Source: Bacteroidota bacterium
Lineage (GTDB): Bacteria; Bacteroidota; Bacteroidia; NS11-12g; UBA955
Length of the DNA: 12,319 bases
Assembly (NCBI GenBank): GCA_009918425.1
Contig: RGEC01000044.1
Span: 1-12,319 of the forward strand
Direction of reading: 5' to 3'
Positions 6,033-12,319 of the stretch are shown in pieces. The notes under the pieces were generated by a model. The model had not been told where the DNA came from. It did no database searches and saw only the letters and a program-made list of their open reading frames with translations. Within the stretch, counting starts at the first letter, position 1, and every line of letters begins with the position of its first letter. Made by a program: the position numbers and the translations under genes.

Positions 6033-7880
6033 TTATTTCTTTCCGCCCGGTTTGCGGGGCTTGGTCTGGGTCTTTTGCTGCTGGGCTTTCATTACCTCTT
6101 CAAGACGGCGAGAGAAATTGCTCTTCTTTACCGGCTTTTTACGGGCCTCAGCAATCTGCTGGTGCAGTTTCTGATCATCGACAAGTTTGCGAATGGCAAA
6201 TTGCTGTCCGAAAGTTACCATATTGCTTACGAAATAATACCAGGTAAGTCCGCTTGGATAATCGTTAAGTACTCCCAAAAAGATAATCGGCATGATGTAG
6301 CCAATCCACTTCATTTGGCCTGTAACACCGGAAATCTGATTGTTCAGATGCGTATAAATTAGGGTTGAAATAGTCATCAGCAGGGTAAACAAACTGATGT
6401 GGCTTCCATAGCCGGGAATATGAAAACCAAATTCGAGAATACTGTCGTAGGCACTCAAATCGGTACTCCAAAGAAATGTTTTCTGTCTCAGCTCAAACAA
6501 TACAGGGAAAAACTGAAACAATGCAAAAAGAATAGGCATCTGTAGTAACATAGGCACGCAGCCACTCATAGGGTTTACACCTGCTTTTTTGTACAATGCC
6601 AGATTTTCTACCTGAATCTTTTGCATATCGTTGCCATACTTCTCTTTGATCTGGTCGATTTCAGGCTTGAGTATACGCATTTTTGCCGTTGATATATAGC
6701 TCTTATAAACCAGTGGCAACAATATAAATTTGATGATGAGTGTGAGAATAAGAATCAAAATACCCATGCTGCCGATTTTCCCGACCAGGAAATTAAATAC
6801 AGGCAATACCAACCAGCGATTTACCCAGCCGAATATACCCCAGCCCAAAGGAATCATGCGGTGCAGTTCGTGATCGGCAAAACCCGGATTTACAGACTGC
6901 AGTGTTTTGTAGCTGTTTGGCCCGAAGAAAAACGACATGTTCCAGGTTTTTTCATTTTCCCTGCTGTATGGCAGGTAAAGTTCCGATTTCATGTCCTTAA
7001 TATATCCTGCCTCTCGGGTCTCCTTCCACTCAAGGTTACCTCCCTGAGCAAACCCATCCTTATTGATAATAGTGGCGTTAAAGTATTGTTGCTTGAAGGC
7101 CACCCACTGCAGATTGCCGGGAATCTTCTCAATCTTTTCGGGACTGGTGGAAGACAGCGACTCGGGATGCTCACCGGGAATACGGTAGGAAATATTGCTG
7201 TGCTGGTTTTCGAACTGCATACCTTTTTCCTGCTTGTGCAACATAGCTGTCCAAACCAATTTAAGATCATTGTTGCGTTGAAACTCATTCTCAAGGCCTG
7301 ATACCTTTACCGCATAATCAAGCAGAAAATCCTGCTTAGAAAGAGTATATTTTTGTTCGATATAACCACCATTGCCATTGTCGAGTCTGAACGACACACT
7401 TTCAGGCGTCTTTGAAACTACCTTCCAGTTGAATCTGTCAGTTCTTAACACATCTTTTTTGGTTGTAATTTCATAATAAAAGTTCGTGTGTTTCTTATCC
7501 AAAAGAATAAGATCTGTGGAATCCGCGCGCTTAAACTGATTTAATTTTACCTGCGTAGGCCTTCCACCCATTGTGGTGAAGGTAACAGATACGGAAGCAT
7601 TTGCCAGGGTAATCTCGGTAGGAGTTCCTCCGAAACTGCCGGCAAACCCGCCATAGATATCTTTTAGTAAAGAACTGTCTTTTTTATCAGAAGCAGGCTG
7701 TAACGTATCATTCACATTGGCAGTTTGCGTATTTTTTTTCGCAGCTGCTTCGGTTTTTGCAAGGCTGTCCGCCATTCTTTTTTGATTGGCCAATTCCTGT
7801 TCGCTGGGTGCTGACCACCAGTAATATCCTACCAGAATTAAAAAGATAAGTGAGAAGCCGATTAACGTATTGCGATCCAT
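6033..7880 (-). CDS. yidC: membrane protein insertase YidC
   Basis: The 615-residue protein inserts and folds inner-membrane proteins, alone or with SecYEG. Residues 5-22 form an N-terminal membrane anchor. Residues 24-75 are a polar, Ala/Lys/Asp-rich linker, and about 85-325 form the large beta-rich periplasmic domain of Gram-negative YidC. The conserved core starts near 345, with transmembrane segments around 370-392, 440-462, 494-512, 526-540 and 545-562. Family motifs are visible: YKSYISTAKMRILKPEI (392-408), YKKAGVNPMSGCVPMLLQMPI (430-450) and GLTWYYFVSN (544-553). The groove residue that is arginine in E. coli (R366) aligns with lysine 384. The tail from 575 is strongly basic, consistent with ribosome contact. 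ATG 7880 is preceded by a near-consensus -7 box. It is divergent from atpD and convergent with dprA with no base between stops. Confidence 0.97.
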   Translation of the reverse strand: MDRNTLIGFSLIFLILVGYYWWSAPSEQELANQKRMADSLAKTEAAAKKNTQTANVNDTLQPASDKKDSSLLKDIYGGFAGSFGGTPTEITLANASVSVTFTTMGGRPTQVKLNQFKRADSTDLILLDKKHTNFYYEITTKKDVLRTDRFNWKVVSKTPESVSFRLDNGNGGYIEQKYTLSKQDFLLDYAVKVSGLENEFQRNNDLKLVWTAMLHKQEKGMQFENQHSNISYRIPGEHPESLSSTSPEKIEKIPGNLQWVAFKQQYFNATIINKDGFAQGGNLEWKETREAGYIKDMKSELYLPYSRENEKTWNMSFFFGPNSYKTLQSVNPGFADHELHRMIPLGWGIFGWVNRWLVLPVFNFLVGKIGSMGILILILTLIIKFILLPLVYKSYISTAKMRILKPEIDQIKEKYGNDMQKIQVENLALYKKAGVNPMSGCVPMLLQMPILFALFQFFPVLFELRQKTFLWSTDLSAYDSILEFGFHIPGYGSHISLFTLLMTISTLIYTHLNNQISGVTGQMKWIGYIMPIIFLGVLNDYPSGLTWYYFVSNMVTFGQQFAIRKLVDDQKLHQQIAEARKKPVKKSNFSRRLEEVMKAQQQKTQTKPRKPGGKK

Positions 7881-7890
7881 ATTGAAGGGG

Positions 7891-7898
7891 CGAAATTA
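7891..7898 (-). promoter_or_regulatory. probable -7 box of yidC
   Basis: On the minus strand this reads TAATTTCG, one mismatch from TAnnTTTG. It lies 10 nt before the yidC ATG, the same short distance seen for other genes in this window. No clear -33 element is seen at the right distance. Confidence 0.35.
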
Positions 7899-7917
7899 CA
7901 CATATTCTGCCGAAATT
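7891..7917. repeat. direct repeat CGAAATT in the yidC-atpD gap, 20-bp period
   Basis: CGAAATT occurs at 7891-7897 and 7911-7917, exactly 20 bp apart, each soon followed by CACA or ACACA. The first copy coincides with the proposed yidC -7 box. Two helical turns of spacing is what tandem protein sites would show, but the unit is short and chance is possible. Confidence 0.35.
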
Positions 7918-7919
7918 CA

Positions 7920-7937
7920 CAGTAGAAACGCCTACTG
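7920..7937. repeat. 6-bp inverted repeat in the yidC-atpD gap
   Basis: CAGTAG (7920-7925) and CTACTG (7932-7937) are perfect inverted repeats with a 6-bp spacer. They fall about where the -33 region of the yidC promoter would be. A candidate operator, or chance; no T tract follows on either side, so it is not a terminator. Confidence 0.35.
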
Positions 7938-8013
7938 ACAACTGCTTTAAAAACCTAATCCGTTTTCACAAAAAAAAATCAACCTACGATGTATAAAGGC
8001 CACAATAATTTCT

Positions 8014-8021
8014 TACCTTTG
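8014..8021 (+). promoter_or_regulatory. -7 promoter box of atpDC
   Basis: TACCTTTG matches TAnnTTTG exactly and lies 16 nt before the atpD ATG. No good -33 TTG is found 19-23 bp upstream. Expected leader is about 10 nt, with no Shine-Dalgarno sequence. Confidence 0.55.
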
Positions 8022-8037
8022 CGGCTCGAAAAACCTC

Positions 8038-9546
8038 ATGGCTAATACAGGTAAAATTTCTCAAATCATCGGAGCGGTAGTTGACGTAAGTTTCAACGAG
8101 GCAGGCTCCACACTCCCCAACATTTACAATGCACTTCACGTTACCCGCGAAAACGGGCAAAAGATTGTGCTTGAAGTACAGCAGCACCTTGGTGAAAACA
8201 TCGTTAGAACTATCGCGATGGATAGCACCGATGGTTTGCGCCGCGGTATGGACGCCGTAGATACCGGAAACGCCATCACAATGCCTACCGGCGAAGCTAT
8301 TCGCGGAAGGCTATTGAATGTGGTGGGTGAAGCCATTGATGGCATGACAGCAACAGACAATAGCAATGGTCGCCCCATACATGCCAAAGCACCATCGTTT
8401 GAAAACCTGAGCACTTCTACTGAACCGCTGTTCACCGGAATCAAGGTTATCGACCTGCTTGAACCTTATGCCAAAGGAGGCAAAATTGGTTTGTTTGGAG
8501 GTGCCGGTGTAGGTAAAACCGTACTCATCATGGAACTCATCAACAATATCGCCAAAGCGTACAGCGGTATGTCAGTATTTGCCGGTGTGGGTGAACGTAC
8601 CCGTGAAGGAAATGACCTGCTCCGTGAAATGATTGAGTCAGGCGTAATCAAATACGGCAAAGAATTCAACAAGAGCATGGAAGAAGGCGGATGGGATTTG
8701 AACAAAGTTGACATGAACGAACTGAGCCAGAGTCAGGCCACCCTTGTTTTCGGGCAGATGAATGAACCTCCCGGAGCCCGTGCCCGTGTGGCACTCAGTG
8801 GACTTACCGTAGCAGAATATTTCCGCGATGGTGACGGACAAGGTGCAGGACGCGACATCCTCTTCTTTATCGACAATATCTTCCGTTTCACACAGGCCGG
8901 CTCTGAAGTATCAGCACTTCTGGGACGTATGCCATCAGCGGTAGGCTATCAGCCCACCCTGGCTACCGAAATGGGTGTGATGCAGGAGCGCATTACATCT
9001 ACTACCCGCGGTTCAATTACCTCGGTGCAAGCGGTATATGTACCCGCGGATGACTTGACTGACCCTGCTCCTGCTACAACATTTGCCCACCTTGATGCAA
9101 CCACAGTACTGAGCCGTAAAATTGCGGAACTTGGTATTTACCCCGCTGTGGATCCGCTGGATTCAACCAGCCGTATTCTAACACCGGATGTTGTAGGCAA
9201 AGAACATTACGAATGTGCACAGCGCGTAAAAGCACTGCTGCAGCGCTATAAAGAACTTCAGGATATTATTGCGATTCTTGGTATGGATGAACTGAGCGAA
9301 GACGACAAGCTGGTGGTACACCGTGCACGCCGCGTTCAGCGTTTCCTGTCTCAGCCTTTCCACGTAGCAGAGCAATTCACCGGTATCCCCGGAGTTCTGG
9401 TTGATATTAAGGAAACCATCAAAGCTTTCAATATGATTATGGAAGGCGAAGTAGATGAATATCCTGAGGCTGCATTCAACCTTGTAGGCACCATAGAAGA
9501 TGCTGTGGCCAAAGGCAAGAAAATGTTGGAAGAAGCTGCTGCCTAA
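8038..9546 (+). CDS. atpD: F1Fo ATP synthase subunit beta
   Basis: The 502-residue beta subunit carries the catalytic sites of F1. Visible motifs are the P-loop GGAGVGKT (154-161), GERTREGND with the catalytic Glu186 (185-193), FGQMNEPPGARARVALSGLT (238-257), the Walker B strand ILFFIDNIFRFTQAGSEVSA (274-293) and GRMPSAVGYQPTL (296-308). The lever region DELSEDDK lies at 417-424, where E. coli has DELSEED. Compared with E. coli beta there is an insert of about 25 residues (roughly 206-230, containing EFNKSMEEGGWDLNKVDMNE) between the GERTREGND region and FGQMNEPPG. This insert is typical of Bacteroidota. ATG 8038 gives the normal N-terminus. The stop codon overlaps the atpC start (TAATG), so the two are translationally coupled. 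The other ATP synthase genes are not in the window. Confidence 0.98.
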   Translation: MANTGKISQIIGAVVDVSFNEAGSTLPNIYNALHVTRENGQKIVLEVQQHLGENIVRTIAMDSTDGLRRGMDAVDTGNAITMPTGEAIRGRLLNVVGEAIDGMTATDNSNGRPIHAKAPSFENLSTSTEPLFTGIKVIDLLEPYAKGGKIGLFGGAGVGKTVLIMELINNIAKAYSGMSVFAGVGERTREGNDLLREMIESGVIKYGKEFNKSMEEGGWDLNKVDMNELSQSQATLVFGQMNEPPGARARVALSGLTVAEYFRDGDGQGAGRDILFFIDNIFRFTQAGSEVSALLGRMPSAVGYQPTLATEMGVMQERITSTTRGSITSVQAVYVPADDLTDPAPATTFAHLDATTVLSRKIAELGIYPAVDPLDSTSRILTPDVVGKEHYECAQRVKALLQRYKELQDIIAILGMDELSEDDKLVVHRARRVQRFLSQPFHVAEQFTGIPGVLVDIKETIKAFNMIMEGEVDEYPEAAFNLVGTIEDAVAKGKKMLEEAAA

Positions 9547-9776
9547 TGATAGTTGAAATTTTAACCCCCGACAAAACCCTGTTCAGTGGTGATGCAGACG
9601 TTGTGACCCTGCCCGGAACCAACGGAAGCTTTCAGATTCTGAAAAACCACGCACCTATGATTGCCAACCTGAGCAAGGGTATCCTCAGCATCAAATCTGC
9701 CACTGAAAAGCAGCAATTTGAGGTGAATGGAGGCCTTGTGGAGGTACTCAAAAACAAAGTAATCGTACTCGTGTAG
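9546..9776 (+). CDS. atpC: F1Fo ATP synthase subunit epsilon (short form)
   Basis: The 76-residue product contains only the N-terminal beta-sandwich domain of epsilon: VEILTPDKTLFSGDADVVTLPGTNGSFQILKNHAP in the first half and FEVNGGLVEVLKNKVIVLV at the end. These correspond to the family's LxTPxxxxFxGxxxxVxxPGxxGxxGILPxHAP and GGxxEVxxNxVxVL. The C-terminal two-helix domain that in E. coli (about 138 residues) inhibits ATP hydrolysis is absent. The stop is followed within 20 nt by a strong terminator, so this is the natural end, not a truncation. Short epsilon subunits are usual in Bacteroidota. The protein links the gamma stalk to the c-ring. Its ATG overlaps the atpD stop by one base. Confidence 0.95.
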   Translation: MIVEILTPDKTLFSGDADVVTLPGTNGSFQILKNHAPMIANLSKGILSIKSATEKQQFEVNGGLVEVLKNKVIVLV

Positions 9777-9796
9777 TTCTTGTTTCTGCACGCAAT

Positions 9797-9830
9797 AACA
9801 AAAAGGACGGCTTTTGCCGTCCTTTTTGTT
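9797..9830 (+). terminator. strong intrinsic terminator of atpDC
   Basis: A perfect 15-bp stem (9797-9811 with 9816-9830) closed by a TTTT loop, with GGACGGC/GCCGTCC at its core and five T residues on the 3' side. It starts 20 nt after the atpC stop. The flanking A and T tracts make it able to act on both strands. No gene reads into it from the right. Confidence 0.93.
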
Positions 9831-9921
9831 TACCCTTTTGTCATAGCTTTATCATTTAGAATGTTTAACTTTTCCACAACTACTTAAAACAAATTTGATA
9901 TGCGATAGTTATACAATTTAC

Positions 9922-9952
9922 TTGAACAAAAGCATTGTTTTGTTAAACTTTG
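9922..9952 (+). promoter_or_regulatory. promoter of the sigma factor gene
   Basis: TTG at 9922-9924 and AAACTTTG at 9945-9952 are separated by 20 bp. The downstream box differs from TAnnTTTG in one base. It lies 12 nt before the ATG at 9965. The 20-bp spacer consists wholly of an inverted repeat. The remaining part of the gap (9831-9921) is AT-rich and shows nothing else I can name. Confidence 0.5.
9925..9944. repeat. inverted repeat filling the sigma-gene promoter spacer
   Basis: AACAAAA (9925-9931) and TTTTGTT (9938-9944) are perfect 7-bp inverted repeats around GCATTG. They begin directly after the TTG and end directly before the -7 box. A dimeric repressor or a MerR-type activator would bind such a site; neither is encoded nearby. 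Candidate operator only. Confidence 0.5.
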
Positions 9953-9964
9953 CTTTAGAAATCT

Positions 9965-10504
9965 ATGACAAAACTAACCGCTGACTTCAACAAACTCATG
10001 GTGCATGAACTGCAACCGCTGAGAAATTATGCATTATCGTTAACCCACAACATGGACGATACCAAAGATCTGGTGCAGGAAACTTTGTTGAAGGCCCTGC
10101 GATATAAAGATAAGTTTGCGGAAGGAACCAATCTTCGTGGATGGCTGTACACCATTATGAAGAATAACTTCATTAACAATTACCGCAGGGATGCAAAGCG
10201 TAACACATTTCTGGACAGCACAGATAATACGTATTTTATTGACCTGCCTTCACACCGTGTAGACAATGATGCAGAATTAAAATTCATCAGAAAAGACCTT
10301 GAAGAAGCCATTGATAGCTTACCCCTTGAGTTGAAAATAACTTTCACCATGAATGTTGAGGGATATAAATACCATGAAATTGCAGAAGAACTTAATATCC
10401 CCATTGGCACTGTAAAAACCAGAATTTTCGTTGCACGAAGAATACTGCGTGAGCAATTGGCATCTTACGGCAATGAATTTGGCATGAGTGCTATGAATGC
10501 TTAA
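9965..10504 (+). CDS. ECF-type RNA polymerase sigma factor
   Basis: The 179-residue protein has the two-domain layout of group 4 (ECF) sigma factors. Region 2 is at about 10-77, with DDTKDLVQETLLKA (31-44) and NLRGWLYTIMKNNFINNYRR (56-75), which contact core polymerase and the -10 element. Region 4 is at about 106-165, with the helix-turn-helix HEIAEELNIPIGTVKTRIFVARRILREQL. There is no region 1 or 3. It redirects RNA polymerase to a dedicated set of promoters. No anti-sigma factor gene is adjacent, which is unusual for classical ECF systems. Sigma factors of this type often head carotenoid gene clusters in Bacteroidota, and here the next gene is a lycopene cyclase. That link is inferred from gene order. 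It is monocistronic as judged by the strong terminator just after the stop. Confidence 0.92.
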   Translation: MTKLTADFNKLMVHELQPLRNYALSLTHNMDDTKDLVQETLLKALRYKDKFAEGTNLRGWLYTIMKNNFINNYRRDAKRNTFLDSTDNTYFIDLPSHRVDNDAELKFIRKDLEEAIDSLPLELKITFTMNVEGYKYHEIAEELNIPIGTVKTRIFVARRILREQLASYGNEFGMSAMNA

Positions 10505-10515
10505 CATTAATTAAC

Positions 10516-10523
10516 GAACTTTG
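10516..10523 (+). promoter_or_regulatory. possible -7 box of the lycopene cyclase gene
   Basis: GAACTTTG has one mismatch to TAnnTTTG and lies 33 nt before the proposed start codon at 10557. A start site about 7 nt downstream would fall inside the left arm of the terminator stem, so transcripts from here could not form the complete hairpin. No -33 element at the right distance was found. Confidence 0.25.
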
Positions 10524-10525
10524 TA

Positions 10526-10551
10526 GGCATCCCACATGGGATGCCTTTTTT
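10526..10551 (+). terminator. intrinsic terminator of the sigma factor gene
   Basis: GGCATCCC (10526-10533) pairs perfectly with GGGATGCC (10538-10545) around loop ACAT, followed by six T residues (10546-10551). It begins 21 nt after the sigma gene stop and ends 5 nt before the lycopene cyclase ATG, so it separates the two genes or makes the cyclase depend on read-through. Confidence 0.9.
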
Positions 10552-10556
10552 ATATC

Positions 10557-11294
10557 ATGAGCAACAGCACCTATTTCTGGATTGATATTGTAACCATTGC
10601 AGGGCCTCTGGCACTGTCTTTCGACAAAAAGGTTGCATTCTTCAAGCACTGGAAGTATTTTCTTTCGGCTATGCTCATCACCTCGGGCATCTACCTGATA
10701 TGGGATGCTATTTTTACCGCAATTGGCGTATGGCAATTTAATCCGCAGTTTGTATCCGGTTTTTACCTGGGCAACCTACCCTGGGAAGAAGTTTTCTTTT
10801 TTATTGCAATACCCTACGCTTGCCTTTTTATTTATGCATGCCTTAGACATTATTTCCCAAAACTGGAAAACAGAAATATTGGCAGGGCCATTTCATTATC
10901 TCTGCTGGCACTCAGCATTACTATGGTTGTAATGCATTACAACAAACTTTACACGGCCATAACATTCAGTTTACTGGCTTTCACGCTGCTCAATCAGCTA
11001 CTTGTTACCCGTGGCACTTATGTAACCCATTTATATGTAGCCTGGGCAATCAGCATCATACCAATGCTGGTAGTGAACGGACTGTTGACAGGATTACCCA
11101 TTCTTATATATGAAAATGCAGAAAACCTCGGAATAAGAATACCTGCTTTATTACCCGGCATGCATTTGGGTATTCCGTTAGAAGATTTTTTCTACAACCT
11201 CTTGTATATGATGTGGATGGTCTGGATTTATGAGGCCAGAAAAAACAGGAAAGCCATTCATCTATTTACGCCTGATCCTGAGGAGAATCTTTGA
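10557..11294 (+). CDS. CrtYcd-type lycopene beta-cyclase (lycopene cyclase domain protein)
   Basis: A 245-residue integral membrane protein with about six or seven hydrophobic segments. It consists of two tandem repeats of the CarR/CrtYc-CrtYd domain (TIGR03462). Each ends in the family motif: PWEEVFFF at 75-82 and IPLEDFFYNL at 206-215. The first repeat includes YFWIDIVTIAGPLALSFDKK and GIYLIWDAIFTAIGVWQFNP, also typical. Family members close the ends of lycopene into beta-ionone rings, giving gamma- then beta-carotene. I place the start at ATG 10557. The in-frame ATG at 10536 lies in the loop of the upstream terminator and would only add MGCLFYI. The other carotenoid genes (crtI, crtB, crtZ) are not adjacent. 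The stop abuts that of the convergent MCE gene. Confidence 0.85.
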   Translation: MSNSTYFWIDIVTIAGPLALSFDKKVAFFKHWKYFLSAMLITSGIYLIWDAIFTAIGVWQFNPQFVSGFYLGNLPWEEVFFFIAIPYACLFIYACLRHYFPKLENRNIGRAISLSLLALSITMVVMHYNKLYTAITFSLLAFTLLNQLLVTRGTYVTHLYVAWAISIIPMLVVNGLLTGLPILIYENAENLGIRIPALLPGMHLGIPLEDFFYNLLYMMWMVWIYEARKNRKAIHLFTPDPEENL

Positions 11295-12287
11295 TTAACG
11301 TGCTGAGTCTGCGGTTACGCGGCGGTTTTCACTGGCTTTTTTGGCTTTTTTTCGCTGTGATTTACCCCATGGCAAAGGCAGAAACTTTTCAGGGTAGTGA
11401 TTGATATCATAAGCCAGCGTTTCCAGATTTTTGGTTGTTTTCACCAGATTATCATACAAAACCGGGTCTTTAGCCAGTTTGCCCAGCGACCCCTTTCCCT
11501 GTTCGATATTTTTGGTAATTACTGCGAGGGCGGCAGCCGATTCCTGTAAATCCCTTCCTATTTTTTGCAATTCTATGCTATCCAGCTTGGCTGTGGTTTT
11601 GTTTAAATTCCTTAAACTGCCTTCTATACTTCTGTTGTACTGATCCAAATTGGATGAGAAACGGGCTGCATTGTTCATTGTAGTGGTAAGTCCGGGCCTT
11701 GATGCTGCCAAAGTACCCTGTATTTCCTCTATAGTTCTGTTTAAAGAAGCCAGCACAACAGGAAGCTGATCTATAGCCGTTCCCAGGCTCTTACGGGCAA
11801 TGATTGCATTCATGTGCGCCAGCAATGAATCTGCTCCTGAAGCTATTGGTGCAATCTTCTCATTCACCATACTCATCACATCTTGGGTATACATTGCCAT
11901 TAGTGTGTCACCATCCTCTGCCAGCTTTTTGGCATTTCCGGGTATAAGTTTCAACGTTGTTGTGCCCAGCAAAGCCGATTCAATTTTTATTCCCGAATTT
12001 TTTGGGATTTTTACTTCACTGTAAATTTCTATTTCTGCAACCACTTTTCCCGACTGCGGATCCAATTCCATATTACGCAATTGACCAACCCTGAATCCGT
12101 TATACATTACAGCAGTGTTATCGGCAAGTCCCTGAGCACTATCATACAGAACAACAAATTCTCTGGCTCCACCCAGTGGATTATCGCGACCCACCATGTA
12201 ATTGTAACCCAAAATCATTACGGTAATAGCGACGGCCGCCAGCGCACCTACTTTGGTTTCTTTGGATACTCCTGAAAATAATGACAC
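11295..12287 (-). CDS. MCE/MlaD-family lipid transport protein
   Basis: The 330-residue protein has an N-terminal membrane anchor (about 13-31), one MCE domain (about 42-118) with FVVLYDSAQGLADNTAVMYNG and VGQLRNMEL, and a long helical tail. The tail contains GSLGKLAKDPVLYDNL (267-282) and INHYPEKF (295-302), both usual for Bacteroidota MlaD-like proteins. In the Mla pathway MlaD forms a hexameric ring in the inner membrane with the MlaFE ABC transporter and moves phospholipids between inner and outer membranes. No mlaE or mlaF is visible; they may lie elsewhere. The last 25 residues are basic. The start is GTG at 12287; an in-frame TAA nine bases upstream rules out a longer product. An exact -7 box lies 13 nt before it. 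Confidence 0.88.
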   Translation of the reverse strand: MSLFSGVSKETKVGALAAVAITVMILGYNYMVGRDNPLGGAREFVVLYDSAQGLADNTAVMYNGFRVGQLRNMELDPQSGKVVAEIEIYSEVKIPKNSGIKIESALLGTTTLKLIPGNAKKLAEDGDTLMAMYTQDVMSMVNEKIAPIASGADSLLAHMNAIIARKSLGTAIDQLPVVLASLNRTIEEIQGTLAASRPGLTTTMNNAARFSSNLDQYNRSIEGSLRNLNKTTAKLDSIELQKIGRDLQESAAALAVITKNIEQGKGSLGKLAKDPVLYDNLVKTTKNLETLAYDINHYPEKFLPLPWGKSQRKKAKKASENRRVTADSAR

Positions 12288-12300
12288 GTTAATTTATGTT

Positions 12301-12308
12301 CAAATATA
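12301..12308 (-). promoter_or_regulatory. -7 promoter box of the MCE gene
   Basis: On the minus strand this reads TATATTTG, an exact TAnnTTTG match, 13 nt before the GTG start. The -33 region would lie outside the window. Confidence 0.55.
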
Positions 12309-12319
12309 GTATTAAATCC

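Noticed and set aside
6015..6060. Possible terminator between dprA and yidC
   Set aside because: Only a 3-bp GCC/GGC stem before a short T run on the minus strand; too weak to call.
6861..7301. 146-codon plus-strand frame inside yidC
   Set aside because: Antisense to a clearly real conserved gene, no recognisable domain; a shadow frame.
9546..9776. atpC as a truncated or broken gene
   Set aside because: The short epsilon without the C-terminal helices is normal for Bacteroidota, and a strong terminator follows at once.
10536..10556. Upstream in-frame ATG giving a lycopene cyclase longer by seven residues
   Set aside because: The ATG lies in the loop of a strong terminator hairpin, and the extra residues MGCLFYI are encoded by its stem and T tract; the family N-terminus fits the ATG at 10557.
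11333..11351. Repeated GGCTTTTTT stretch
   Set aside because: It is the coding sequence of the lysine-rich KKAKKA tail of the MCE protein, not a terminator or independent repeat.
1..12319. CRISPR arrays, tRNA or rRNA genes, transposases, attachment sites
   Set aside because: Searched by eye on both strands; no regularly spaced repeats, cloverleaf sequences, rRNA-like stretches or transposase domains were found.

Overview
The window looks like an ordinary chromosomal segment of a member of the Bacteroidota. Three things point there. First, the upstream regions repeatedly carry the Bacteroidota -7 promoter box TAnnTTTG (exact before lepA, dprA, atpD and the MCE gene), and no Shine-Dalgarno sequences are visible. 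Second, atpD-atpC stands as a two-gene unit, with a roughly 25-residue insert in beta and an epsilon reduced to its N-terminal domain. Third, the genes present (600-residue YidC with a large periplasmic domain, MCE/MlaD-like protein, CrtYcd-type lycopene cyclase, DnaQ-like exonuclease with a GKHK-motif tail) are typical of the phylum. The order or genus cannot be fixed from this window.

Layout. Positions 1-153 hold the 3' end of trmD. A tight same-strand series follows: a DnaQ-like exonuclease fused to an RluA-family pseudouridine synthase (175-1596), a di-heme cytochrome c peroxidase overlapping it by 17 nt (1580-2527), and a YkgJ-type cysteine-cluster protein (2531-3001). Next come lepA (3050-4840) and dprA (4929-6032), each with its own predicted promoter. 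yidC (6033-7880, minus) converges on dprA with no base between the stops and is divergent from atpD-atpC (8038-9776), which ends at a very strong hairpin terminator. An ECF-type sigma factor (9965-10504) has a promoter whose spacer is an inverted repeat, and it ends at a second strong terminator. A lycopene cyclase (10557-11294) begins only 5 nt after that terminator. A minus-strand MCE/MlaD-like gene (11295-12287) closes the window, again stop-to-stop with its neighbour. There is no gene-free stretch longer than 300 bases; the longest gaps are 188 bp (9777-9964) and 157 bp (7881-8037).

Function. Most genes are housekeeping: tRNA and rRNA modification, ribosome back-translocation, DNA uptake/recombination, membrane protein insertion, ATP synthesis and outer-membrane lipid trafficking. 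The accessory elements are the peroxidase/cysteine-cluster pair and the sigma factor/lycopene cyclase pair. I see no mobile element, CRISPR array, tRNA or rRNA gene, and no convincing undescribed multi-gene system.

The most informative oddity is the exonuclease-pseudouridine synthase fusion. A second reading frame at the junction still encodes what looks like the ordinary exonuclease C-terminus, ending in a TGA that overlaps an internal ATG. This implies that an out-of-frame deletion of roughly 65 nt fused two formerly overlapping genes, or that the sequence is misassembled there.
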